The notes beneath the pieces were generated by a model. The model searched no databases. It worked only from the letters and a program-made list of their open reading frames with translations, and was not told the origin of the DNA. A stretch of DNA of 55,086 nt from UBA1227 sp045629305 (GTDB lineage Bacteria; Bacillota; Clostridia; Oscillospirales; Acutalibacteraceae): NCBI GenBank assembly GCA_045629305.1, contig JAZQQZ010000020.1, positions 1-55,086 of the forward strand, in the 5' to 3' direction. Shown one piece after another: positions 1 through 7,838 of this stretch (the stretch's first letter is position 1; each line of letters opens with the position of its first letter). The position numbers and the translations under genes were made by a program.

Positions 1-1906
1 TATCTTTGAATGGGTCACCAACTGTATCACCAACAACTGCTGCGTGATGAGTTTCTGAACCCTTACCACCGTATACGCCACCTTCAACGTACTTCTTAGC
101 GTTATCCCAAGCGCCACCAGCGTTTGACATGAAGATAGCCAACAATACGCCAGATACGAGAGAACCAGCGAGCATACCGCCGAGAGCCTCAGGACCAAGG
201 ATGAAACCTACTGCGAGTGGAGCAAGAACTGCGATTACGCCAGGAACGATCATTTCCTTAAGAGCAGCCTTTGTAGAAATAGCAACGCATGTCTTGTAGT
301 CAGGCTTTGCTTTTCCTTCAAGGATACCAGGAATCTCGCGGAACTGACGACGAACTTCTTCGATCATCTGGTTTGCTGCCTTACCAACTGATTCCATTGT
401 GAATGCAGAGAAGAGGAATGGAAGCATACCACCGATGAGAAGACCTATAACAACAGGAGCAGATGTGAGGTTGATTGAATCAATGTTTACACCTGCTGTG
501 TATGTGTTGAAGAGTGCGAGTGCTGTAAGAGCTGCAGAACCAATAGCGAAGCCCTTACCGATAGCTGCTGTTGTATTACCAACAGAGTCGAGCTTATCTG
601 TGATGTTACGAACTGACTCATCGAGTTCAGCCATCTCAGCGATACCACCAGCGTTATCAGCGATTGGACCATATGCATCAACAGCAACTGTGATACCAGT
701 TGTTGAAAGCATACCAACAGCTGCAAGAGCGATACCATAGATACCAGCGCACTTGAATGCTACGAAGATACCAATAGCGATAAGAAGGATTGGAATAGCT
801 GTTGAGAGCATACCAACTGCAAGACCAGAGATGATTGTTGTAGCTGGACCTGTCTGTGACTGCTCAGCAATGTGCTTAACTGACTTGTAAGCGTCAGATG
901 TGTAATACTCAGTAACTGTACCAATAAGGAGACCAACGATAAGGCCTGCGATTACTGCCCAGAAAGCGCCGAGTGTTGGGAAGCAAGCTTTGCAAAGAAC
1001 GAAAGCTGCTACGATTACGAGACCAGAAGATACCCATTGAGCAACCTTAAGTGCTGTATGAGGGTTAGAACCTTCCTTGCCCTTAACGAAGAATGTAGAA
1101 ATGATTGATGCGATGATTCCAAGAGCAGCAAGGAAAAGTGGGAATAATACGCCAGCCTTTTCAAATAATACCTGCTCCTTAGTAAGAATTGCACCAAGTG
1201 TTACTGCTGAAACAACAGAACCAACATATGACTCATAGAGATCGGCACCCATACCAGCAACGTCACCAACGTTATCACCTACGTTATCAGCGATAACTGC
1301 AGGGTTTCTTGGGTCGTCCTCTGGGATGTTGTTCTCAACTTTACCAACGAGGTCAGCACCAACGTCAGCAGCCTTAGTGTAAATACCGCCACCTACACGA
1401 GCGAAGAGAGCGATAGATGAAGCACCAAGTGAGAAACCGAAGAGTACATCTGTGTTGCCCTTAGTAATGATGTAGATGAGACCTACGCCGAGGAGGCCAA
1501 GGCCTACAACTGACATACCCATTACTGCACCGCCTGAGAAAGCGATTGAGAGGGCTTTGTTCATGCCACTCTCTTTAGCAGCGTTAGCTGTACGTACGTT
1601 TGCCTTAGTAGCAACGGTCATACCGAAGAAACCAGCGAGTACTGAGAAGAGTGCGCCAGCAACGAAGCAAATAGCTGTTGTCCAGTTGATTGCGAAACCG
1701 ATTACTACGAGAAGAACTGCTACGAATACAACAAGAATTTTGTATTCTGATGTGAGGAAAGCTAGAGCACCTTCGTGGATGCTGTCTGAGATTTCCTTCA
1801 TTCTGTCTGTTCCAACAGGAGCCTTAGTAACTTTCAATGCAAGGAAAAGTGCAAAGAGAAGTGCAAGAGCACCGGCAATTGGAACTAAGAAAAGATATTT
1901 GTCCAT
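1..1906 (-). CDS. hppA: K+-dependent membrane-bound proton/sodium-translocating pyrophosphatase (3' end outside window)
   Basis: Integral membrane pyrophosphatase that hydrolyses cytoplasmic PPi and exports H+ or Na+. About 635 residues are visible from an ATG at 1906 behind a GGGGGA ribosome site; the last few dozen residues lie beyond base 1. Family landmarks I can translate are the PPi-binding motif DVGADLVGK, the acidic repeat DNVGDNVGDVAGMGADL, and near the cut C-terminus the motif GDTVGDPFKD. The segment GNTTAAIGKG carries alanine where K+-independent enzymes have lysine, which places it in the K+-dependent subfamily. H+ versus Na+ specificity cannot be decided from what I read. Multiple hydrophobic helices run through the whole protein. 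It is divergent from the dcw cluster and has its own promoter at 1948-1976. It probably saves energy by recycling PPi in an anaerobe. Confidence 0.96.
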   Translation of the reverse strand, partial: MDKYLFLVPIAGALALLFALFLALKVTKAPVGTDRMKEISDSIHEGALAFLTSEYKILVVFVAVLLVVIGFAINWTTAICFVAGALFSVLAGFFGMTVATKANVRTANAAKESGMNKALSIAFSGGAVMGMSVVGLGLLGVGLIYIITKGNTDVLFGFSLGASSIALFARVGGGIYTKAADVGADLVGKVENNIPEDDPRNPAVIADNVGDNVGDVAGMGADLYESYVGSVVSAVTLGAILTKEQVLFEKAGVLFPLFLAALGIIASIISTFFVKGKEGSNPHTALKVAQWVSSGLVIVAAFVLCKACFPTLGAFWAVIAGLIVGLLIGTVTEYYTSDAYKSVKHIAEQSQTGPATTIISGLAVGMLSTAIPILLIAIGIFVAFKCAGIYGIALAAVGMLSTTGITVAVDAYGPIADNAGGIAEMAELDESVRNITDKLDSVGNTTAAIGKGFAIGSAALTALALFNTYTAGVNIDSINLTSAPVVIGLLIGGMLPFLFSAFTMESVGKAANQMIEEVRRQFREIPGILEGKAKPDYKTCVAISTKAALKEMIVPGVIAVLAPLAVGFILGPEALGGMLAGSLVSGVLLAIFMSNAGGAWDNAKKYVEGGVYGGKGSETHHAAVVGDTVGDPFKD

Positions 1907-1947
1907 TTCTAAATCCCCCAACTTTATTATTATTTTAGGTAAAGAAT

Positions 1948-1976
1948 ATTTTAACATTACGATTTATACTTTTCAA
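1948..1976 (-). promoter_or_regulatory. sigma-A type promoter of hppA
   Basis: On the minus strand TTGAAA (1976-1971) and TAAAAT (1953-1948) are separated by exactly 17 bp, with a TGT extended -10 just before the TAAAAT. It lies about 40 bp upstream of the hppA ATG and points into it. Confidence 0.7.
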
Positions 1977-1985
1977 CAATTTTAA

Positions 1986-1998
1986 CAATCTAAGATTG
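1986..1998. promoter_or_regulatory. small palindrome just upstream of the hppA -35 element
   Basis: CAATCT and AGATTG flank a single A, and a third CAATCT half-site lies at 2011-2016. The position immediately upstream of the hppA -35 box is right for an operator, but six-base arms in AT-rich DNA are weak evidence. Confidence 0.25.
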
Positions 1999-2030
1999 AC
2001 ATTTTTGTAACAATCTATATATTTTCTGCG

Positions 2031-2058
2031 TTTTCGATCTGGCATTTTGCATCGAAAA
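2031..2058. repeat. 8-bp inverted repeat in the hppA-mraZ intergenic region
   Basis: TTTTCGAT (2031-2038) and ATCGAAAA (2051-2058) form perfect arms around a 12-base spacer. A further ATCGAAAA copy follows at about 2073, so there are three half-sites within 50 bp between the two divergent promoters. No T tract follows, so it is not a terminator. It could be a regulator site or simply part of the A-rich upstream element. The rest of 1907-2205 holds the two promoters and the MraZ-type repeats; I see no gene there. Confidence 0.35.
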
Positions 2059-2108
2059 AGCTCTCAAAAAAATATCGAAAAAAACCTCAAAAAATAGCAA
2101 AAAAATGC

Positions 2109-2137
2109 TTGCATTTGGGGTTCTTTTTATATATAAT
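2109..2137 (+). promoter_or_regulatory. promoter of the mraZ/dcw operon
   Basis: TTGCAT (2109-2114), a 17-bp spacer, and a perfect TATAAT (2132-2137). A-rich tracts just upstream (2057-2106) resemble an UP element. The predicted start near 2144 leaves a leader of about 60 bases containing the TGGG-type repeats. Confidence 0.8.
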
Positions 2138-2148
2138 AGGTACATAAG

Positions 2149-2195
2149 TGGTGCGAAATGTCACCAAAATGGGTCAAAGTGGGGCAAAACTAGGG
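2149..2195 (+). promoter_or_regulatory. MraZ-type operator: TGGGN repeats at 10-11 bp spacing
   Basis: Repeats start at 2149 (TGGTG), 2159 (TGTCA, weak), 2170 (TGGGT), 2180 (TGGGG) and 2191 (TAGGG), so they sit on one face of the helix. MraZ is known to bind tandem TGGGN units separated by 5 bp in its own promoter, and the text AAAGTGGGG resembles the box described in Firmicutes and mollicutes. The array sits between the -10 element and the mraZ ATG, and its last unit merges with the ribosome site AGGGAG. Autoregulation of the dcw operon is therefore likely; that is an inference. Confidence 0.65.
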
Positions 2196-2205
2196 AGCAG
2201 TTAAA

Positions 2206-2625
2206 ATGGATTTTTTAGGCGTTTACAGACATAGCCTCGATGCGAAAAATCGTGTATTTATACCTTCTAAGTACCGTGAGTATTTAGGAGGCACTTTTGT
2301 TGTCTGTAAGGCTCCTGATGAATGCCTCTACATATACAGCCAAGAGGAATGGGAGAAAGTTGCAGAACAGGTTAAAGCACTTCCAGGATCCCTTGAGTAT
2401 AGACGCTATAAACGTAATTTCTTCGGAAATGCGGACATGGTTGAACTTGATAAGCAAGGCCGTTTCACAATCAAGGCTGAGCTTCTTGAATATGCAGGAC
2501 TTACGAAGGATGTCGTAATTGCCGGTTCTGGCAATAAGTTCGAGATTTGGGATGCAGGTGCTTATGAGTCTGACGGATATAAGACTCGTGATGCTGATGA
2601 TCTTGATATTGAGGTTATTTTCTAA
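2206..2625 (+). CDS. mraZ: transcriptional regulator MraZ
   Basis: First gene of the dcw cluster, 139 residues, the usual size for MraZ. It starts MDFLGVYRHSLDAKNRVFIPSKYRE and contains a second copy of the fold near residues 75-95 (NADMVELDKQGRFTI), giving the two tandem SpoVT-AbrB-like swapped-hairpin halves typical of MraZ, with the DxKxR signature in the first half. The protein is a ring-forming DNA-binding regulator of the cluster. The ATG is preceded by AGGGAG. The stop codon overlaps the rsmH start (TAATG), indicating coupled translation. The repeats at 2149-2195 are its probable target. Confidence 0.97.
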   Translation: MDFLGVYRHSLDAKNRVFIPSKYREYLGGTFVVCKAPDECLYIYSQEEWEKVAEQVKALPGSLEYRRYKRNFFGNADMVELDKQGRFTIKAELLEYAGLTKDVVIAGSGNKFEIWDAGAYESDGYKTRDADDLDIEVIF

Positions 2626-3569
2626 TGGCAGAAAATAAATTTTCCCATATCCCGGTTCTGTTCGATGAAACGATATCTTCTCTCTGCATTAAACCAGATG
2701 GAATATATGTTGACGCTACAGCAGGCGGCGGGGGACACTCCAAGGGAATACTTGATAAGCTTGGAGATTCTGGCCGCCTCATTTGTATAGATAGGGACCC
2801 TGACGCCATAGAGGCGCTAGCCGAAAGATTCGGAGATGACAAGAGGGTCACGATAGTTCACGACAATTATTGCAATATCAAATCGATACTTTGTGAACTA
2901 TCAATTACTTCGGTGGATGGCATACTTGCAGATCTTGGAGTAAGCAGCCACCAACTTGATACGGCCGAGCGTGGATTCTCATTCCACAGCAATGCTCCGC
3001 TTGACATGCGAATGAGTCAAAGCGGAGCGACTGCTGCCGATTTATGCAACACATTATCGGAGGCAGAACTCGCCCGAATCATACGCACCTACGGCGAAGA
3101 GAGGTACGCTAGCAGTATTGCAAAGAACATTGTAAAGGAAAGAGCCTTTACACCGATAGAGACAACCCTACAACTCGCCGAAATTATTTCGAATTCAGTA
3201 CCGGCTAAAGCGCGTAGGAACGGGCATCCAGCTCGTAAAACTTTCCAGGCACTCAGGATTGAGGTCAACGGAGAACTTGAGAAATTAAGCGGTTCCGTCG
3301 ATGACATGTTCGATTGTCTTAAAGTCGACGGAATCCTTTCTATTATTACTTTCCACTCTTTGGAAGATAGAACAGTGAAGCAAGAATTTGCTCACTTCTG
3401 TGAGGGATGCACGTGCCCGCCAGAATTTCCGGTGTGTGTATGTGGTAATACCCCGCGAGGCAAGTTACAGTTCAAGTTCAAAGAGGCAGGCGAGGGCGAG
3501 CTCCAAGAAAATCAGAGAGCTCGATCAGCAAAATTACGTTCGATTATAAAAATTAAGGCAAATGATTAA
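2625..3569 (+). CDS. rsmH: 16S rRNA (cytosine(1402)-N(4))-methyltransferase RsmH
   Basis: SAM-dependent methyltransferase that N4-methylates C1402 of 16S rRNA. It is 314 residues, normal for the family (formerly MraW). The SAM-binding loop VDATAGGGGHSKGIL is near residue 28, followed by the acidic CIDRDPDAI. GILADLGVSSHQLD at about residue 105 and RVNG-type segment FQALRIEVNGEL near residue 210 are family landmarks, and the C-terminus carries the NQRARSAKLR motif. The CEGCTCPPEFPVCVCG stretch gives a cysteine cluster near the C-terminus as in many homologues. It overlaps mraZ by one base. Confidence 0.98.
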   Translation: MAENKFSHIPVLFDETISSLCIKPDGIYVDATAGGGGHSKGILDKLGDSGRLICIDRDPDAIEALAERFGDDKRVTIVHDNYCNIKSILCELSITSVDGILADLGVSSHQLDTAERGFSFHSNAPLDMRMSQSGATAADLCNTLSEAELARIIRTYGEERYASSIAKNIVKERAFTPIETTLQLAEIISNSVPAKARRNGHPARKTFQALRIEVNGELEKLSGSVDDMFDCLKVDGILSIITFHSLEDRTVKQEFAHFCEGCTCPPEFPVCVCGNTPRGKLQFKFKEAGEGELQENQRARSAKLRSIIKIKAND

Positions 3570-3601
3570 TTACATACCAAATTATTTAGGAGGTGGGACC
3601 A

Positions 3602-4111
3602 TTGGCTAATCAAAACAGAACAGAAGCAGTAGATTACCGTGCAAGAGCACAATATGGTTCCGCTGCTCCTGTAAGACAGCCTAGAAGACAGCCTGAGCCA
3701 AGAAGACAGGTTCAGCCAAAGGTTGTTACAAGATCCAAGAAAGAGATAAGAGCAGAAGAGTACAAGGTTAATGGTAAGGCTTTTAGAGTTGTACTTGCTT
3801 GCACAATCTTATTTATGCTCATTGGCTTCCAGATCTACAGTCAAGTTAAGGTTGATGAGATCAACAGAGAAATCGCAAATGTAAATTCTAAAATAGAAGT
3901 AGTCGAGAGTGAAAACACAAGACTCAATATGGAACTTGATTCACGAATTTCACTTGATAAGGTTGATGACTACGCTCAAAATGTGCTGGGAATGGTCAAG
4001 GTGGAGAACTATCAAGTATCCTACGTTGACTTTTCCGGTGGTGATACGGTCACCATTTCTGGTGGAAAGCAGCACACGAATCTAATAGATAAAATTAAAG
4101 AGGCATTTTAA
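3602..4111 (+). CDS. ftsL: FtsL-like septum formation protein (single-pass, coiled coil)
   Basis: I place the start at TTG 3602, because AGGAGG (3588-3593) lies 8 bases before it; the in-frame GTG at 3593 is inside that ribosome site. The resulting 169-residue protein has a basic, Gln/Arg/Pro-rich cytoplasmic tail of about 55 residues, one membrane helix (AFRVVLACTILFMLIGFQIY) and a leucine/isoleucine heptad coiled coil (VDEINREIANVNSKIEVVESENTRL in part), then a short outer tail. Size, topology and position between rsmH and the class B PBP match FtsL, which with DivIB/DivIC recruits and activates FtsW and the PBP at the septum. Sequence similarity in this family is low, so the assignment leans on topology and context. 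Confidence 0.85.
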   Translation: MANQNRTEAVDYRARAQYGSAAPVRQPRRQPEPRRQVQPKVVTRSKKEIRAEEYKVNGKAFRVVLACTILFMLIGFQIYSQVKVDEINREIANVNSKIEVVESENTRLNMELDSRISLDKVDDYAQNVLGMVKVENYQVSYVDFSGGDTVTISGGKQHTNLIDKIKEAF

Positions 4112-4121
4112 TAGAACTTAG

Positions 4122-4153
4122 ATGAGAGTTAGGGACCAGTCCTTAACTCTCAT
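4122..4153 (+). repeat. 15-bp near-perfect inverted repeat before the PBP gene
   Basis: Arms 4122-4136 (ATGAGAGTTAGGGAC) and 4139-4153 (GTCCTTAACTCTCAT) are complementary except for one G-T position, which would be a G-U pair in RNA. As RNA it folds into a stem of about 14 pairs with a four-base loop. It is followed by AGTCATATATAAAGGG, not by a T run, so it does not look like an intrinsic terminator. It sits 37 bases before the GTG start of the PBP. It may be a processing or stability hairpin inside the dcw transcript, or a protein site. Confidence 0.75.
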
Positions 4154-4189
4154 AGTCATATATAAAGGGTAAAAAAAGGAGATGCAGAC

Positions 4190-6415
4190 GTGTCGAAATC
4201 CCAAAGAAACAAGTTAAAAAACAGGGCACTCGTAGCCCTTCTTATCATCTGTATCGCAGGTTTCGGTACAGGTGCATATGGTCTTGTAAATGTAGGAATC
4301 ATAAAAGGTGAAGAATATAAAACCAAGGCACAGAAACAGCAACTTTCCGATACAACTGTTGCCGCTGATCGTGGCACAATCTATGACGCCAATATGAATG
4401 TCATTGCGAAGTCCGCAGATGTTTGGAAAATATGGATCAATCCATCGAAAATAAAAGACAATGCAACAAGAGAGAACGTTGCAGCAGGACTTTCTGATAT
4501 CCTCGAGCTTGATTATGACTCTGTATATGAGAAATGCTGTAAAGAAAAACGTGCTTATGTAGTTATCAAGTCACAAGTTGAATATGAAGCAAAGACCAAA
4601 GTTGTTGAATTTTATAAGGGCAACAAAGGGTATAACCAATTCATTGGAATTGAGAGCGATGTAAAGAGATATTATCCTTACGGAAGTTTCGCATCATCAA
4701 TTCTTGGCTTTACTGGTTCTGACGGCGTCGGCCGTTCTGGACTTGAATATTTCTATGACGACACACTTACCGGCACGGCAGGTCGTGTGATTACAGCAAA
4801 GAATGCGAAACAGGTCGCAATCTCATCTGATTTCCAGACATCATATGAGGCGGAGACAGGACTTAACATTCAACTTACAATCGATGAGGTAATTCAGTAC
4901 TACCTTGAATCGGCACTCGCCGACGCCGTAGAGCGCCACAGCGCAACGTATGGATACGGCATTGTTATGGATACGAAGACAGGCGCCATTCTTGCGATGA
5001 GTACACAGCCAGATTTCGATTGTAATGATCCATACACAATTACTAGTCAGAGAACACTTAAAGAAATTTCAGAGATTGAGGACGAAGATGCCAAGAACGA
5101 AGCCGTTTCGGAGGCTCGCTACTCTCAGTGGCGTAACCGTACAATCTGCGACTCATATGAGCCAGGCTCAGTTTTCAAGTGTTTTGTTGCTGCAGCTGCT
5201 CTTGAAGAGGGAGTTGTAAAGCCGGAAGATCAGTTCTACTGCAGCGGTAAAATCCAGATTATGGACCGTGAATATCGTTGTGCTAAACGTGTAGGTCATA
5301 AGTCCGAGACTTTCACAAGTGCATTTATGAACTCTTGCAACCCTGTATTTATCCAGGTTGGACAGAAACTCGGAGCAAAGAAGTTCTTCAAGTATTTCGA
5401 AGCATTTGGATTTACAGAGAAGACCGGAATCGACCTTCCTGCTGAATCTGCACCGAAGGCAAATGTAACTTACTACACAGCTGATAAGCTCACAAAGGTT
5501 TCACTTGCATCTTGCTCATTCGGCCAGACCTTCCAGGTAAGCCCGATTCAGGTAATCACAGCTGTAAATGCAATCGCCAATGGTGGCAAGCTTATGCAGC
5601 CTTACGTAGTTGGTGCGATGCTTGACGAAGAGGGCAACAAGGTTGCCGAGACTGTACCTACAGTTAAGAGACAGGTAGTATCTGAAGAGACGGCAAACCT
5701 CGTAGCTTCAATGATGGAACTTGTCGTTACTGAGGGCGGTGGTAAGAACGCCTATGTACCAGGCTTCCGTGTAGCGGGCAAAACTGGTACCTCGCAGAAA
5801 CTTACACATGAGGGATTCTATGTTGCTTCATTCTGCGGATTTGCTCCAGCAGACAATCCTGAGATTACGGTTCTCATCGCTATCGATGAGCCGAGATCAG
5901 GCGCTACACACGGTGGTACAGTTGCTGCTCCAGTTGTAGCAGAAGTAATCTCAAAGTGTATGGAATATCTCAATGTTGAGCCACAGTACACAGAAGCAGA
6001 ACTTGCAAAACTCGATGTTAAGACACCAAAATATGTCGGAACAACAGTTACTGCTGCTAAAGAAGAACTTTCAGCACAGGGCTTCACTGTTAAGGTTGTC
6101 GGTGGTGGAGACAAGGTAGTTGCACAGTCACCATCAGCAGGCCAGATTATTCCGAAGAACGGTGTAGTTGTTCTTTACACAGACAGCAATAAGAAGTCAT
6201 CTAAAGTTGAGGTTCCTGATTTCACAGGTCTTACAGTTGCACAGGCAAGTAGAAAGGCAATTGGTGCGGGAATCAACTTGAAGGTTTCTGGATATACCAA
6301 GGACAATGGCGCAATTGCATATGCTCAGACAATTGCCGCTGGTACTGAAGTTACAGCGGGATCAATCGTTTCAGTATCATTCCAGACACAAGTAAGTAGT
6401 ACAGAGGAAGATTAG
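4190..6415 (+). CDS. class B penicillin-binding protein (FtsI/SpoVD type) with two PASTA domains
   Basis: Septal peptidoglycan DD-transpeptidase, 741 residues, starting at GTG 4190 behind AAGGAGA. A membrane anchor (about residues 13-33) is followed by the PBP dimerisation domain and a transpeptidase domain with all three catalytic motifs: SVFK (in YEPGSVFKCFV, active-site serine about residue 327), SCN (in FMNSCNPVF) and KTG (in VAGKTGTSQ). The C-terminus has two PASTA repeats, beginning near TPKYVGTTVTAAKEEL and KVEVPDFTGLTVAQAS. One gene occupies the place where spore-formers often carry pbpB plus spoVD, so I cannot say whether it serves vegetative division, sporulation or both. Downstream murF begins 4 bases later. 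Confidence 0.95.
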   Translation: MSKSQRNKLKNRALVALLIICIAGFGTGAYGLVNVGIIKGEEYKTKAQKQQLSDTTVAADRGTIYDANMNVIAKSADVWKIWINPSKIKDNATRENVAAGLSDILELDYDSVYEKCCKEKRAYVVIKSQVEYEAKTKVVEFYKGNKGYNQFIGIESDVKRYYPYGSFASSILGFTGSDGVGRSGLEYFYDDTLTGTAGRVITAKNAKQVAISSDFQTSYEAETGLNIQLTIDEVIQYYLESALADAVERHSATYGYGIVMDTKTGAILAMSTQPDFDCNDPYTITSQRTLKEISEIEDEDAKNEAVSEARYSQWRNRTICDSYEPGSVFKCFVAAAALEEGVVKPEDQFYCSGKIQIMDREYRCAKRVGHKSETFTSAFMNSCNPVFIQVGQKLGAKKFFKYFEAFGFTEKTGIDLPAESAPKANVTYYTADKLTKVSLASCSFGQTFQVSPIQVITAVNAIANGGKLMQPYVVGAMLDEEGNKVAETVPTVKRQVVSEETANLVASMMELVVTEGGGKNAYVPGFRVAGKTGTSQKLTHEGFYVASFCGFAPADNPEITVLIAIDEPRSGATHGGTVAAPVVAEVISKCMEYLNVEPQYTEAELAKLDVKTPKYVGTTVTAAKEELSAQGFTVKVVGGGDKVVAQSPSAGQIIPKNGVVVLYTDSNKKSSKVEVPDFTGLTVAQASRKAIGAGINLKVSGYTKDNGAIAYAQTIAAGTEVTAGSIVSVSFQTQVSSTEED

Positions 6416-6419
6416 TGAT

Positions 6420-7838
6420 ATGAAAAAGTTATTACTAAGTGACATATCAAGAATGGCCGGTGGTACGGCAAATGGAGAGGCTGAAATCACATCGGTTGTC
6501 ATCGACAACCGAGAGGTGAAGCCGGGGGCTCTGTTTATCGCAATAAAGGGCGAGCGTCTCGACGGTCACCAGTTCGTAAAATCAGCCATAGAGGCGGGCG
6601 CCTCGGCTGTAATGGTGAGTGAAGAGGTCGAGAGCTCGGTGCCGGTTGTAAAGGTTGCCGACACAAGCGAGGCGTTCCTGTCACTTGCAAATGGATATCG
6701 AAAGACTTTCGATATCCCAATAGTTGCAATCACAGGAAGCGTCGGCAAGACCACCACCAAAGAGATGGTTTGTTGTGTATTAAACGCAAAGTTCAATGCA
6801 CATAAGACTTTCACTAATTGGAATAATTCAATAGGTGTACCGAAGGTTCTCTTAGGTCTTGACGAGGAACATACAGCAGCTGTTGTGGAGATGGGAATGA
6901 ACCATAAGGGTGAACTTTCAGTTCTTACAAGGACTGTTCAGCCGTTAATGGCAGTGATTACAAATATTGGCGTATCACATATCGAAAATCTCGGATCGCG
7001 CGAGGGCATTCTCGCAGCAAAGCTTGAGGTTCTTGAGGGAATGGATGAGGGCTCAACCCTCTGCATAAATGCAGATAATGATATGCTTCAGAAAGTGACG
7101 GAGGAGTCACTTCAGAATAGATTCGTAATAAGACGTTTCGGTATAAATACAGAAGCGGATGTAATGGCAAAGGATCTTGTATATGACACTGAAGGCACCA
7201 CTTTCACAGCCGTCGTAAAACCATCTCGCATGGATGGGCTCGATGGAGCGGGCTGTGAGGATATCATGCCAACAGAGTTCAAAGTTGAGATCCCTACAAC
7301 TGGTGAGCACAATGTATATGATGCTCTCGCAGCAATTACTGTCGGCACAGAGCTCGGCATCGATAATGAAAAGATGGCCGACGCCCTCAAAGGCTATATG
7401 CCGGCAGGCATGAGAGAAAAGATTGAAGTTCTCAGAAATGTCACTTTGATTGAGGATTGCTACAATGCAAGTCCTGATTCTGTAAGAGCTCTCGCAAAGA
7501 CACTTGAAATTAAAGGGTCAGGCGGAAAGAGAAAAATCGCCGTAATCGCCGACATGTTGGAACTCGGAGATTACAGCGAAAAGGCGCACAGGGACTGCGG
7601 CCGTTATCTTGCAGATGCCAAGGTCGATATGCTACTTACCTACGGTGAACTCGCGAAGTTCACAGCAGATGAAGCTCGCAAATGTGGCGTGCTTCGTGTG
7701 TTCGAGTTCGACGATAAGGGAGAACTTGGCAAGCATCTTATGTCCATGCTTAAAGAATGGGACGTTGTCGCATTCAAAGGAAGCAGGGGCATGAAACTTG
7801 AAGATGTTATCGAGTATGTAAAAGGGGAACTTATATGA
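6420..7838 (+). CDS. murF: UDP-N-acetylmuramoyl-tripeptide--D-alanyl-D-alanine ligase
   Basis: Mur ligase that adds D-Ala-D-Ala to the UDP-MurNAc-tripeptide using ATP, in the cytoplasm. It has 472 residues, normal for MurF. The N-terminal UDP-binding domain contains SVVIDNREVKPGALFIAIKGERLDGH (the MurE/MurF type, shown here in part), the central ATPase has GSVGKTTTKEM (about residues 105-115) and TFTNWNNSIGVP, and the C-terminal domain starts near LIEDCYNASPDS, the MurF signature. The NNSIG context separates MurF from MurE, which is not in this window. Its end overlaps mraY by four bases (ATGA). Confidence 0.97.
   Translation: MKKLLLSDISRMAGGTANGEAEITSVVIDNREVKPGALFIAIKGERLDGHQFVKSAIEAGASAVMVSEEVESSVPVVKVADTSEAFLSLANGYRKTFDIPIVAITGSVGKTTTKEMVCCVLNAKFNAHKTFTNWNNSIGVPKVLLGLDEEHTAAVVEMGMNHKGELSVLTRTVQPLMAVITNIGVSHIENLGSREGILAAKLEVLEGMDEGSTLCINADNDMLQKVTEESLQNRFVIRRFGINTEADVMAKDLVYDTEGTTFTAVVKPSRMDGLDGAGCEDIMPTEFKVEIPTTGEHNVYDALAAITVGTELGIDNEKMADALKGYMPAGMREKIEVLRNVTLIEDCYNASPDSVRALAKTLEIKGSGGKRKIAVIADMLELGDYSEKAHRDCGRYLADAKVDMLLTYGELAKFTADEARKCGVLRVFEFDDKGELGKHLMSMLKEWDVVAFKGSRGMKLEDVIEYVKGELI

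Noticed and set aside
399..1985. Open frames on the plus strand at 399-740 and 1476-1985
   Set aside because: They are antisense to hppA, with biased composition, no ribosome site and no family features; the minus-strand pyrophosphatase explains the coding pattern.
4122..4153. Intrinsic terminator between ftsL and the PBP gene
   Set aside because: The stem is strong but no T run follows on the plus strand, so I list it as an inverted repeat only.
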